Source: an uncultured Aureispira sp.
GTDB taxonomy: Bacteria; Bacteroidota; Bacteroidia; Chitinophagales; Saprospiraceae
Reading direction: 5' to 3'
Assembly: GCA_937942475.1 (NCBI GenBank)
Contig: CALDEP010000060.1
Location: 1 to 42,173 of the forward strand
DNA length: 42,173 nucleotides
Numbering within the stretch: the first letter of the stretch is position 1; each line of letters starts with the position of its first letter. The notes under the pieces were generated by a model. The model was not told where the DNA came from, made no database searches, and saw nothing but the letters and a program-made list of their open reading frames with translations. Of this stretch, positions 1 to 7,848 are shown in pieces. Position numbers and translations under genes: made by a program.

Positions 1-235
1 CTGAGTACAGGACAAAAGTTGTTTTATCTAATAAAATAAAGTATCTGCTTAACATTTTATTAGATTTTAGATCGCTATCGCTTTTAGATACTAGATTTTA
101 GACCCTATTGAGACGCAATAAGGTCTAAAATCTACCAGCGAAGCGGTCTAAAATCTAAAAGCGAAGCGATCTAGGTATTTTATTAAATAGATCTTCATTC
201 TGAATTATTAAACAAAAATTTTGTCCTGTACACAG
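1..235. mobile_element. MITE-like element with terminal and nested inverted repeats
   Basis: Bases 1-17 (CTGAGTACAGGACAAAA) and the reverse complement of 219-235 (CTGTGTACAGGACAAAA) match at 16 of 17 positions, so they form terminal inverted repeats. Inside are further palindromes: TAGATTTTAGACC near 91-104 pairs with GGTCTAAAATCTA near 122-134 around a short CTATTG/CAATA stem, and AGATCGCT..CGCTTTTAGA near 69-87 pairs with TCTAAAAGCGAAGCGATCT near 154-172. No open reading frame is present. This is the form of a miniature inverted-repeat element. The left edge coincides with the window edge, so the element may extend further left, and no target-site duplication can be judged. Confidence 0.55.
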
Positions 236-568
236 AAAACTAAATTTACCATTTTCATTTTATAAGAAAAAAATATACCTCTGTAAATAAATAAAAAGCT
301 CGAACCCAGCTCAACCTCTTAAGCCAAATCCGAGCATACAACTAGCCAAAACTAATTGTACTTAATTATTTATTATTTAGTTTGTAAGTGGACTTATATC
401 CCTAGTATCTGCCCTTTTTTTTATCTTATAATGCGTGTAAGTAAGCCTTCTCTTTTGTGTGATTTGTGTTTTTATAATACGTAGGAATCGAAAGGTTACA
501 GATAGAGCAAAAAAAAATTGTATTTTGCAGGGTACTATTATATAATCAAGTAGATATTCTAAAAGCAA
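236..568. other. Gene-free interval
   Basis: AT-rich spacer between the repeat element and the first gene. A 63-codon reverse-strand ORF here has low-complexity composition and no recognisable features, so I do not call it. No terminator and no good TAnnTTTG promoter were found, although a near match (GTATTTTGC) lies about 45 bases before the gene at 569. Confidence 0.4.
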
Positions 569-1069
569 ATGAAAAAACTTCTTCCCATCATATGGATTCT
601 TATAGGTGGTTTGCTCCTATCTTTTATTGGAGTGAAAAATCATCCTAGTCAAGAGCATAGAATGGTGATTGTCAAACACAAACCTAGTTTCAAATTAGAG
701 TATTATTCTCCAATTGGTGATTCAAAAAAATTATTAGAAGAGTTAAGTCCAGAAGAACAAAAAGAAGAGCTATTGTATCGGGAATTTATCAAACGTCCAG
801 AATCGCATACAATTGATAACATTGCCTTAGTTTTTTTTCAAGTAGGCATTTACCTAATTGTGCTCAATCTCTTAAAGCTGATTTTCTTTCGAAGAAAGTA
901 TAAATTTAAGATAGGACGCTTTATTTCTTTAAATTTGATTGGCATTGCTATAGCAATGGGCGTTTATCAGATTTATTGGACGAAAGATTTACAGTTATGG
1001 ATGGCTTTGTTAGGGCAAGTTATTTTAAATTTAGTGTTGATCTTTCCTAGATTACGCAAAAACGCTTAA
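569..1069 (+). CDS. Hypothetical four-helix membrane protein
   Basis: A 166-residue protein that I do not recognise. Hydrophobic segments are at about residues 5-21, 83-107, 117-135 and 141-160. Between the first and second is a polar region of about 60 residues with a Glu/Lys-rich stretch (LEELSPEEQKEELL), so it probably faces one side of the inner membrane. Basic clusters (FFRRKYKFK and the C-terminal RLRK) suggest cytoplasmic loops by the positive-inside rule. The gene stands 60 bp before the DUF255 gene on the same strand and could be co-transcribed with it. No catalytic motif is visible. The ORF is convincing because of its length and its orderly transmembrane pattern. Confidence 0.7.
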   Translation: MKKLLPIIWILIGGLLLSFIGVKNHPSQEHRMVIVKHKPSFKLEYYSPIGDSKKLLEELSPEEQKEELLYREFIKRPESHTIDNIALVFFQVGIYLIVLNLLKLIFFRRKYKFKIGRFISLNLIGIAIAMGVYQIYWTKDLQLWMALLGQVILNLVLIFPRLRKNA

Positions 1070-1129
1070 AGAAGTTTTAGTAAAGTTTTATTACAAAAAA
1101 GCCAAAGACAGATTTAAATTATAAGCAAC

Positions 1130-3178
1130 ATGAAAACGACAAATCGCTTAATTCACGAGACCAGTCCTTATCTGCAACAACATGCGCACAACCCTGTAGA
1201 TTGGCACCCTTGGGGGCAAGAAGCGTTGGACAAAGCGAAAGCAGAAGACAAGCCGATTTTGGTGAGTATTGGATACTCCACCTGTCATTGGTGCCATGTG
1301 ATGGAACGAGAATCTTTTGAAAACGAGACGATTGCCGCTTTTATGAACCAGCATTTTATTAATATAAAAGTAGATCGAGAGGAGCGACCAGATGTCGATT
1401 CGATTTATATGGAAGCCGTGCAATTGGTGCAAAACGGGCAAGGTGGTTGGCCTTTGAATTGTTTTTTGATGCCTGATGGACGTCCGTTTTTTGGTGGAAC
1501 TTATTTTCCGCCTAAGCCAGCCTATCAACGAGCTTCTTGGATACAAGTGTTGCAAAATTTATCCAAAGCTTATCAAGAAAGAAGGGAAGATGTAGAGGCA
1601 CAGGCGAATCAGTTGGTGGGATATATTAAAAAAGCGCAAACACAATTTGAAAATACGATTACACTTCCAGAAGGCGAGCAGCCTTTTGATGCTGCCTTTA
1701 TAAAAAATACCTTTCAAAGCTTGTCACAAAACTTTGATGAAGAAAATGGTGGCTTTGGCGGTGCGCCCAAATTTCCAGGAACCATGCCTTTGCAGTTTTG
1801 TAGAAATTATCATTTGGCAGAAGGGGACGAGGCAGCATTAGAACATTTATTGCTTTCCTTGGATAAAATGTCTAGAGGCGGTATTTACGATCATCTTGGA
1901 GGTGGATTTTCAAGGTACACCGTAGATGAGCGTTGGTTGGTGCCGCATTTTGAGAAGATGTTGTATGATAATGCTTTGTTGGTCGGACTCTTGGCAGATA
2001 CCTATAAATTGACTGCCCGTCCTTTGTACAAACAACGCATTGAAGAAACGTTTGCTTGGGTAGAACGAGAAATGTTGTCGGAAGAAGGCGGGTTTTATGC
2101 GGCTTTAGATGCGGACTCAGAAGGCGTAGAAGGGAAGTTTTATGTTTGGGACAAAACGGAAATTATAGCCGTTTTAGGTCAAGATAGTGCTTTGTTTTGT
2201 GCCTTCTATGATGTGTCAGAAGAAGGAAATTGGGAAGAAAAAAATATCTTAAATATTCCTGTTGATAAGGTAACTTTCATGGAACAATATTCTTTGAAAG
2301 ATGAAACAGATTTTGATGCCTTTTTGCTGAATTGTAGAACTAAATTATTAGCAGAACGTGCCAAGCGAATTCGTCCAGGATTGGATGATAAAATTCTTTT
2401 GGATTGGAACATGATGTTGGTCACCGCTTATTGCAAGGCTTATCAAGCCTTAGGAATTGAAGCGTATAAAGAACGTGCTTTAAAGGCTTTGGACTTTGCA
2501 CTTAAAGCCTTTAGAATTGGTGCAGACAGCTTGCATTTATACCATAGTTATAAAGATGGACAGGCAAAACACCATGCATTTTTAGATGATTATGCCTTTT
2601 TGATAGAGGCTTTGATAGAAGCGCATACGATTACTCAAGACAATTTTTATAGCGATTTGGCAAAGGAATACCTTGATTTTGTTAACAATGAATTTTTAGA
2701 TCATCAACAGCATTTGTATTATTTTACTTCTGCCAAACAGCAAGATATTATACTCCATAAAAAATCCATCTATGATGGCGCTACTCCTTCTGGAAATGCG
2801 ATTATGTTGTCTAATTTACAACGCTTGGGTGTTTTATTTGATGCGCCAGCATATCGAGAAGAAGCCCTTAAAATGGCTTTGGCTGTCAAAGATAAGGTGA
2901 CCGAATATCCTTCTTCTTTTGGGCAGTGGGCGAATGCTTTGTTTTTAGAAGTTTATCCTTTGAAAACGGTTGCTGTAATGGGAACAGAAACCAGCTCAAC
3001 CGTTCAAGATTTATTGAGTAAAGCACTTTTAAATACCTTTATTTCAACCGCAGCAACCAAAGCGGTTCGAGGATTGGAGGTGCCCGCAACAACAGGAGAA
3101 AGAAGCATTGTCGTTTGTACTAATTATACTTGTAGTTTGCCTGTCGATACGGTGGAAGCTGCTTTAGATTTATTATAA
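1130..3178 (+). CDS. DUF255 thioredoxin-domain protein (YyaL/SPATA20 family)
   Basis: This 682-residue protein matches the full length of the DUF255 family (bacterial YyaL, human SPATA20). The N-terminus has the family signature [21 protein letters not shown], followed by a thioredoxin-like fold with the active-site motif CHWCHVM (Cys52, Cys55). Family landmarks [24 protein letters not shown] (about 106-130) and [14 protein letters not shown] (about 250) are intact. The C-terminal two thirds should form an alpha/alpha barrel like those of glycosidases and epimerases ([18 protein letters not shown]). The biochemical role of the family is not established; a redox or sugar-related function is proposed from the folds. 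No signal peptide is seen, so the protein is likely cytoplasmic. A 219-bp repeat element starts about 4 bases after the stop codon. Confidence 0.93.
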   Translation: MKTTNRLIHETSPYLQQHAHNPVDWHPWGQEALDKAKAEDKPILVSIGYSTCHWCHVMERESFENETIAAFMNQHFINIKVDREERPDVDSIYMEAVQLVQNGQGGWPLNCFLMPDGRPFFGGTYFPPKPAYQRASWIQVLQNLSKAYQERREDVEAQANQLVGYIKKAQTQFENTITLPEGEQPFDAAFIKNTFQSLSQNFDEENGGFGGAPKFPGTMPLQFCRNYHLAEGDEAALEHLLLSLDKMSRGGIYDHLGGGFSRYTVDERWLVPHFEKMLYDNALLVGLLADTYKLTARPLYKQRIEETFAWVEREMLSEEGGFYAALDADSEGVEGKFYVWDKTEIIAVLGQDSALFCAFYDVSEEGNWEEKNILNIPVDKVTFMEQYSLKDETDFDAFLLNCRTKLLAERAKRIRPGLDDKILLDWNMMLVTAYCKAYQALGIEAYKERALKALDFALKAFRIGADSLHLYHSYKDGQAKHHAFLDDYAFLIEALIEAHTITQDNFYSDLAKEYLDFVNNEFLDHQQHLYYFTSAKQQDIILHKKSIYDGATPSGNAIMLSNLQRLGVLFDAPAYREEALKMALAVKDKVTEYPSSFGQWANALFLEVYPLKTVAVMGTETSSTVQDLLSKALLNTFISTAATKAVRGLEVPATTGERSIVVCTNYTCSLPVDTVEAALDLL

Positions 3179-3182
3179 TCTC

Positions 3183-3401
3183 TTATTGAGAATGTTACGC
3201 AAGAGTTTTTTATTAAATTAAAACTGCTCTTTGCTTCTTTTAAGACTCTTTTAATGTTGAATGTTGAATGCTTAATTTTAAATGTCTGTTATAACATATT
3301 CAACATTAAAAATTAAGCATTCAACATTAAGAACAGGTTAATATCTAAATTTTGGTCTTTTTAGGTTAATTCATTTTTATGCGTAAAAAATAAGTTAATA
3401 A
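3183..3401. mobile_element. Hairpin-centred MITE-like element, copy 1
   Basis: The left end (TTATTGAGAATGTTACGCAA, from 3183) is related to the reverse complement of the right end (3380-3401, TTATTAACTT...ACGCA). The centre, about 3250-3331, is a long imperfect hairpin: TTAATGTTGAATG...CTTAATTTT pairs with AAAAATTAAGCATTCAACATTAA. The left arm carries a 9-base internal duplication (TTGAATG repeated). The same plan recurs at 20616, 22964 and 35764. The element starts right after one stop codon and ends 10 bases before the next start codon, so it fills the whole intergenic space and probably ends transcription of the upstream gene or shapes the leader of the next. Confidence 0.6.
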
Positions 3402-3411
3402 CAATAATAGA

Positions 3412-4542
3412 ATGAGAATAGCGGTTAATACAAGATTCTTGATGCCTAATAAATTGGAAGGAATAGGCTGGTTTACCCACGAAACCTTAAAACGTTGGGT
3501 AGAATGGCACCCTGAGCATGAATTCATCTTTATTTTTGACCGCCCATTTTCAGAAGAATTTATTTTTGCGGATCATGTGACAGGCGTACAAGCGTTTCCG
3601 CCTGCTCGGCATCCTTTGTTGTTTTATTGTTGGTATGAATGGGCCATTCCTAGCATTTTGAAGAAACACAAAGCAGACGTTTTTGTTTCTCCAGATGGGT
3701 TTTTGTCTTTGCGTACAAAAGTGCCCACTTTGATGGTTTTGCACGATATTGCTTGGAAACATTTTGAAAAGCACGTGTATTATACCGCCATGAAATACTA
3801 CAATTATTATGTGCCTAAATTTGTGCATGCAGCGACTCGAATTGCTACGGTTTCGGAATATTCTAAGCAAGACATGGTGCGTGCCTTTGAGGTAGATGCT
3901 GCTAAAATTGATGTGGTTTATAATGGAAGTCATCATAATTATCAGCCATTAGCAGAAGCAGCACAAGCCGAGATAAGAACAGCATATAGTGATGGGCAGC
4001 CTTACTTTTTATACGTAGGTTCGATTCATCCACGTAAGAATGTCCCCAATTTATTACGTGCGTTTGAGGCATTCAAAAAACAAACTAAATCTCCTGTAAA
4101 ATTACTTTTTGCAGGGCGTATTATGTGGCAAGGCGGTCCTGTTGGGGAATTATTAGTAAGCTTAACTAGCAAAGAAGACATTGTATTTTTAGATTATGTC
4201 CCCAATGAATTATTACCTAAAATCGTAGCGTCTGCTTTTGCTTTAACCTATGTTTCTTTGTTTGAAGGCTTTGGAATTCCGATTTTAGAAGCCATGTATT
4301 GTGACGTGCCTAGTATTACGTCCAATTGTTCTTCTATGCCAGAGGTGGTTGGAGCGGCAGGTTTGTTAGCGGATCCAAACTCTGTGAATAGTATTTGCGC
4401 CCAAATGGTGGATTTGTGGGAGAAGCCTAATTTGCGCCAAAGTTTAGTAGAAAAAGGTAGGATTCAACGCCAACAATTTTCGTGGGATTTGACCGCAAAA
4501 CGACTGTGGGCGAGTTTAGAGCAAATCATGCCTAAGAAATAA
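3412..4542 (+). CDS. Glycosyltransferase family 4 protein
   Basis: A 376-residue GT4-type (GT-B fold) glycosyltransferase, which would transfer a sugar from a nucleotide-sugar donor to a glycan or lipid acceptor at the cytoplasmic face of the membrane. The N-terminal domain begins MRIAVNTRFL with a glycine turn at LEGIGWFTHE. The C-terminal domain starts near residue 195 with YFLYVGSIHPRKNVPNLLRAF, and the donor-binding signature is EGFGIPILEAMYCDVPSITS followed by MPEV (about 287-312); the two Glu of the E-x7-E motif are present. Length is normal for the family. No partner polysaccharide genes are adjacent, so donor and acceptor cannot be named. It converges on dgkA with only 5 bases between the stop codons. 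Confidence 0.9.
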   Translation: MRIAVNTRFLMPNKLEGIGWFTHETLKRWVEWHPEHEFIFIFDRPFSEEFIFADHVTGVQAFPPARHPLLFYCWYEWAIPSILKKHKADVFVSPDGFLSLRTKVPTLMVLHDIAWKHFEKHVYYTAMKYYNYYVPKFVHAATRIATVSEYSKQDMVRAFEVDAAKIDVVYNGSHHNYQPLAEAAQAEIRTAYSDGQPYFLYVGSIHPRKNVPNLLRAFEAFKKQTKSPVKLLFAGRIMWQGGPVGELLVSLTSKEDIVFLDYVPNELLPKIVASAFALTYVSLFEGFGIPILEAMYCDVPSITSNCSSMPEVVGAAGLLADPNSVNSICAQMVDLWEKPNLRQSLVEKGRIQRQQFSWDLTAKRLWASLEQIMPKK

Positions 4543-4547
4543 AGGAC

Positions 4548-4928
4548 TTAGAGTAACGCATATAATTTAGGACCCAAAATAAGCAGTCCCACCAAGGCGG
4601 CACCAATCGCACACAACAAAACAGCTCCTGCGGCAATATCTTTGGATTTTCCAATCAATTCATCGTGTTCCGGAGAGACCTTGTCGGCTAAATACTCCAA
4701 AGCAGAATTCATGGCTTCCATTGCCATGACCAATACAATACAGAGTATTAATAAGCACCATTCTACCAAAGAAACTTGTAAGAAAATAGCCAATGGAACA
4801 ACCATAAGAGTTGCCAATAGATGTATTTGCGCATTTGGATGATGCGTAAACAAGTCCTTTAAACCTTTCAATGCCCATTTAAAACTGGCAATTCGTTGTC
4901 GTATGAATTTTAGCATAGGGAGTAGCAT
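4548..4928 (-). CDS. dgkA: Diacylglycerol kinase family protein (DgkA/UdpK type)
   Basis: A 126-residue integral membrane kinase of the prokaryotic DgkA family, which phosphorylates diacylglycerol or undecaprenol with ATP. Evidence is the family signature EAMNSALE (71-78) and KSKDIAAGAVLL (94-105), which carry the conserved Glu, Asn and Asp ligands, plus three hydrophobic helices (about 36-52, 56-72, 101-123). Gram-positive relatives act on undecaprenol, so the substrate here is open. Two starts are possible, Met1 or Met5 (4916). A possible TAAGTTTG box at 4939-4946 on the same strand would put the transcript start very close to Met1 and slightly favours the second Met. No terminator separates it from the convergent glycosyltransferase gene. 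Confidence 0.9.
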   Translation of the reverse strand: MLLPMLKFIRQRIASFKWALKGLKDLFTHHPNAQIHLLATLMVVPLAIFLQVSLVEWCLLILCIVLVMAMEAMNSALEYLADKVSPEHDELIGKSKDIAAGAVLLCAIGAALVGLLILGPKLYALL

Positions 4929-4981
4929 TTATGAATTTCAAACTTAGTGAAAATCCATCGAACAAACGAATAATACTAGTA

Positions 4982-5012
4982 TTGACTATGGGAGGGGAAT
5001 AGTGTATATTTG
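4982..5012 (+). promoter_or_regulatory. Predicted Bacteroidota-type promoter (TTG-N20-TAnnTTTG)
   Basis: TTG at 4982-4984 is followed after 20 bases by TATATTTG at 5005-5012, a full match to the Bacteroidota -33/-7 consensus. The next gene on this strand starts at 5280, so transcription from here would include the palindromic element at 5036-5251 in a leader of about 260 nt. Confidence 0.5.
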
Positions 5013-5035
5013 TAAATGTAATTTATTTAATAATG

Positions 5036-5251
5036 CGAATCAAGAGCTAAAGTTAGGTCTTTAATAAAAAAAAAGGCGAATCAAGGCTTCACAAGAATGT
5101 TTAATGTTGAATTTTTAATGCTGAATGCTTTTTAGCATTAAAAACATTAAAAATTCAACATTTAGCATTCAACATTTAAAAATGTAGGCTTGTAAAATGA
5201 GACAGCCCTGTTTTAAATGTACGATTTATTGCTATTTTAGTCCTTGATTCG
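5036..5251. repeat. Compound palindromic element with a central hairpin
   Basis: The outer arms are CGAATCAAGAGCTAAAGTTAG near 5036-5056 and the reverse complement of 5232-5251 (CGAATCAAGGACTAAAATAG). A second copy of CGAATCAAGG (5077-5086) also pairs perfectly with 5242-5251. The middle, about 5098-5178, is a hairpin of the TGTTGAATTTTTAATGCTGAATGCT type, the same unit found inside the elements at 3183, 20616, 22964 and 35764. The outer arms differ from those elements, so this may be the same central hairpin carried by a different end sequence. Confidence 0.55.
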
Positions 5252-5279
5252 AATTAATAACTTTTTAATACTCAAAAAT

Positions 5280-7142
5280 ATGAATACCTCCTTATTCAAT
5301 GTTTTTGGATGTTTGTTTATGCTTCTTTTTGCTCCAATGCTAAGAGCGCAAACACATTCAGAAAACGTAGATGCCTACCAACATTTGTTTGAAGTAAACA
5401 AAGAATGGAAGCATTTTGAAGGTGCAGCACCTGCACAAAAAATTCATTTTATCAACGATACCAAGCGAATTCGTTTTCATTTGGAGACCGTTATTCGTCA
5501 TTTATCTACCTTAGTTCCTGCCGAGAAGACGATGGCTGTTCAAGAAAAACGAGCAGAATTACTGCTTGAATTAAAAGCTTATGCCGAACAAGAAGTTTTT
5601 CCTCAGAATATTTATCATAAAAACCGCCAACCTTATTTTATAGATCACAAAGGGACCCATTGTGCTGTGGGATACTTGATGAAAATTTCTGGTGCCGAGG
5701 ATTTAGCCCTACAAATCAGCAAAGAACACAATTACGATTACCTTCCAAATATAAAAACAGAAGGCGTGCTAGATTGGGCAGCAGAACATGGTTTTTCATT
5801 AAATGAATTGGCTTTAATTCAGCCTGGATATCCTGCTAATGAACCGTTTAAAACTTTAGGAAAGGGGGCAAATGGACCGGTGAATAAAATGTTTCAGACT
5901 TGGGATAAATTATATATTGCAGGTGATTTTGATTTGCTAGATAGTTTGCCTTGTTTGAATGTTGGTGTCTATGAAATGGGGCAGTTAAGCTGTTTGGGAA
6001 ATGGTGTGGATGGAAAAGTGAATGACATTGTATATACTTATAATGCAACACCAGAAGTAGTTGTGGTTGGAGATTTAATCCATGCAGGAAATCATTACCC
6101 TATTGCGACTTATCAAGCAGCAACTGGATGGACATTTGATAGTATACCAGGACGCCCCAATGCAGAAGGGGTACATATAGTAGAAGGTTATACTATAGAA
6201 GTGGTTATAAAAGATGCAGCAATAGCAGGGATGGAAGTTTGGGAACAATCTGGAGGGGCTTGGCAAGTTAATTATACCTTTCATGGCGCTATTTTGGATG
6301 TAAACCAAAGTTGGTATGTAGGGCTTTTTGATTCACTAACCGTACACCAATCAACGGTTCCGGATACGGTATTGTATTCTCATAATGCAGTTGCTCTTTA
6401 TAATAATACGGCTATTTACTCCTTTAGTGTGTCAGATACTTTGATGCCAGATACGATTCAAGTAGTTGAGACGATTGTGAACATCACTTATTTTGCGGGG
6501 TATAGTAACAATCCACTTAAACCTTGTTTGACTCGTTTTTTGAATAATGCACTGCAACCTTTGATTTTTGAATATGAAATGTGGAGTTGGAATTCTACGA
6601 ATGCGCCTAAAATCTTGGATTTGAAAGTAGACCCTAATTCTGGTGATTTGTATCTTGCTGGAAATATCAACTATGTACCTGTCTTTGGAGATTTTTGGTC
6701 CTCAATTGGAAAATACAATACTGGAGTGGGCGTACTAGAAGGCTATAATAATTTTGATTCTTCTGTAACATCTATCGCTTTTTTTGAAGGAGATTTAATC
6801 ATAGGAGGCCCTTTTATGCAGACAGGAAGCGTCTTTGGAGGGCAACAGTCTTTGAATCATTTGGCAAGGCTTGATGTTTCAACAAATGTTCATACAATAG
6901 AGGGAGATTTGACCTTGAAATTATTTCCAAATCCAACAAGTAGCGCTGTGACCATTGATTTAGGAAGTGATTATGTAGATGCTAGTGTAGAAGTTAGTAA
7001 TGCCTTAGGGCAGGTCATTCACCAAGAAGAATATTTCTCCACCAATGTGATCAATTTATCCTTAGAAGGAGCTTCGGGAATGTATTTGGTTAAGGTGAAA
7101 ACCGAAGAGGCTGAATCTATTGTGAAAGTACTTAAACATTAA
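5280..7142 (+). CDS. Secreted T9SS cargo protein with C-terminal sorting domain
   Basis: About 620 residues when started at the ATG at 5280, which opens directly on a signal peptide (MNTSLFNVFGCLFMLLFAPMLRAQ); the longer frame from 5244 adds 12 residues with no signal character. After the signal is a domain of about 150 residues containing PYFIDHKGTHCAVGYLM and ending LNELALIQPGYP. I recall this block from other Bacteroidota secreted proteins, but its function is unknown. The middle has repeated propeller-like strands (LYIAGDF, VVVVGDLIHAG, LYLAGNINY, LIIGGPF). The last 75 residues are a type A T9SS sorting domain (LKLFPNPTSSAVTIDL ... GMYLVKVKTEEAESIVKVLKH), so export across the outer membrane and surface attachment or release are expected. 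A terminator follows at 7175-7221. Confidence 0.88.
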   Translation: MNTSLFNVFGCLFMLLFAPMLRAQTHSENVDAYQHLFEVNKEWKHFEGAAPAQKIHFINDTKRIRFHLETVIRHLSTLVPAEKTMAVQEKRAELLLELKAYAEQEVFPQNIYHKNRQPYFIDHKGTHCAVGYLMKISGAEDLALQISKEHNYDYLPNIKTEGVLDWAAEHGFSLNELALIQPGYPANEPFKTLGKGANGPVNKMFQTWDKLYIAGDFDLLDSLPCLNVGVYEMGQLSCLGNGVDGKVNDIVYTYNATPEVVVVGDLIHAGNHYPIATYQAATGWTFDSIPGRPNAEGVHIVEGYTIEVVIKDAAIAGMEVWEQSGGAWQVNYTFHGAILDVNQSWYVGLFDSLTVHQSTVPDTVLYSHNAVALYNNTAIYSFSVSDTLMPDTIQVVETIVNITYFAGYSNNPLKPCLTRFLNNALQPLIFEYEMWSWNSTNAPKILDLKVDPNSGDLYLAGNINYVPVFGDFWSSIGKYNTGVGVLEGYNNFDSSVTSIAFFEGDLIIGGPFMQTGSVFGGQQSLNHLARLDVSTNVHTIEGDLTLKLFPNPTSSAVTIDLGSDYVDASVEVSNALGQVIHQEEYFSTNVINLSLEGASGMYLVKVKTEEAESIVKVLKH

Positions 7143-7174
7143 AGAATCAATCACTTGATTTTTTTATAAAAAGC

Positions 7175-7221
7175 AAAAGCTATGAATATAGACTCTTATA
7201 GAGTACTTGTTCATAGCTTTT
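7175..7221. terminator. Bidirectional hairpin terminator
   Basis: AAAAGCTATGAA (7175-7186) pairs perfectly with TTCATAGCTTTT (7210-7221). A run of T follows on the plus strand and T-rich DNA on the minus strand. It lies between the convergent genes ending at 7142 and 7240 and can serve both. Confidence 0.8.
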
Positions 7222-7239
7222 TTTGTTGAAATTAAGGAT

Positions 7240-7566
7240 TTACATATTGGCTGCCATACAGCCTTTCTTTTTAGTTCGCTTCCGTTTTTTTAGTAATTTT
7301 TTCTGTTTCTTTTTGGTGGCAACGGTTTCTGGAAATGTAATTAACTTTTCGTTGGCAACAGGTGGGCGATAATTTACGGGAACTCGAGTATGAACCTTTT
7401 TAGAGGGCCTTGAACGAATGGTCGTTTCAGATTTCTCTGTTACGTTGTCCGTATGGATCATCTTGGTTTTAGATGTTCCGGCACACATCTGACTATAAGC
7501 CGATGAGCTGAAAAATAATAAGCCAATGCTTATTAAAATAAATAGAATTGTAGATTTTAATGTCAT
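7240..7566 (-). CDS. Small exported basic protein, unknown function
   Basis: A 108-residue protein with a clear signal peptide (residues 1 to about 25, ending SSAYSQ). The mature part is short, polar and strongly basic: near the C-terminus is a Lys/Arg-rich run (KKKQKKLLKKRKRTKKK), followed by GCMAANM. Two cysteines (in MCAGTS and KGCM) could form a disulfide. I do not recognise a family. The basic tail suggests binding to nucleic acid, lipopolysaccharide or another anionic surface polymer, but that is inference from charge only. The gene is monocistronic and shares the terminator at 7175-7221 with its convergent neighbour. Confidence 0.65.
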   Translation of the reverse strand: MTLKSTILFILISIGLLFFSSSAYSQMCAGTSKTKMIHTDNVTEKSETTIRSRPSKKVHTRVPVNYRPPVANEKLITFPETVATKKKQKKLLKKRKRTKKKGCMAANM

Positions 7567-7763
7567 AGAGATGGATTTTGATTAGAAAATAACAATACGA
7601 AATATAGCTGTACGGTTAAAGTCTCTTTGATGTCTATCTAACGTATTGCAAAACTTACACTTATCTATATTATAAAACGTCATTAAACATAAAAAAGTTA
7701 AGCCTTTATCCATTTTTTTATGTTAAAAAGTGCTAAAGTCTATTAAGGTGTATGAATAAAAAA

Positions 7764-7792
7764 AAGTTCCTAGCCACTAGGGCTAGGAACTT
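7764..7792 (-). terminator. Hairpin terminator of the gene at 7849-10776
   Basis: AAGTTCCTAGCC (7764-7775) pairs perfectly with GGCTAGGAACTT (7781-7792) around a 5-base loop. On the minus strand the stem is followed by a run of eight T. Confidence 0.85.
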
Positions 7793-7848
7793 ATCTGATA
7801 AAGAGGGAGGAAACTCAGTTATTTTTTGGAATTGAATCAGGCAGCTTA

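Noticed and set aside
377-568. Reverse-strand ORF of 63 codons
   Set aside because: It has low-complexity, AT-driven composition, no recognisable motif, and it ends exactly at the neighbouring gene start. Chance is sufficient.
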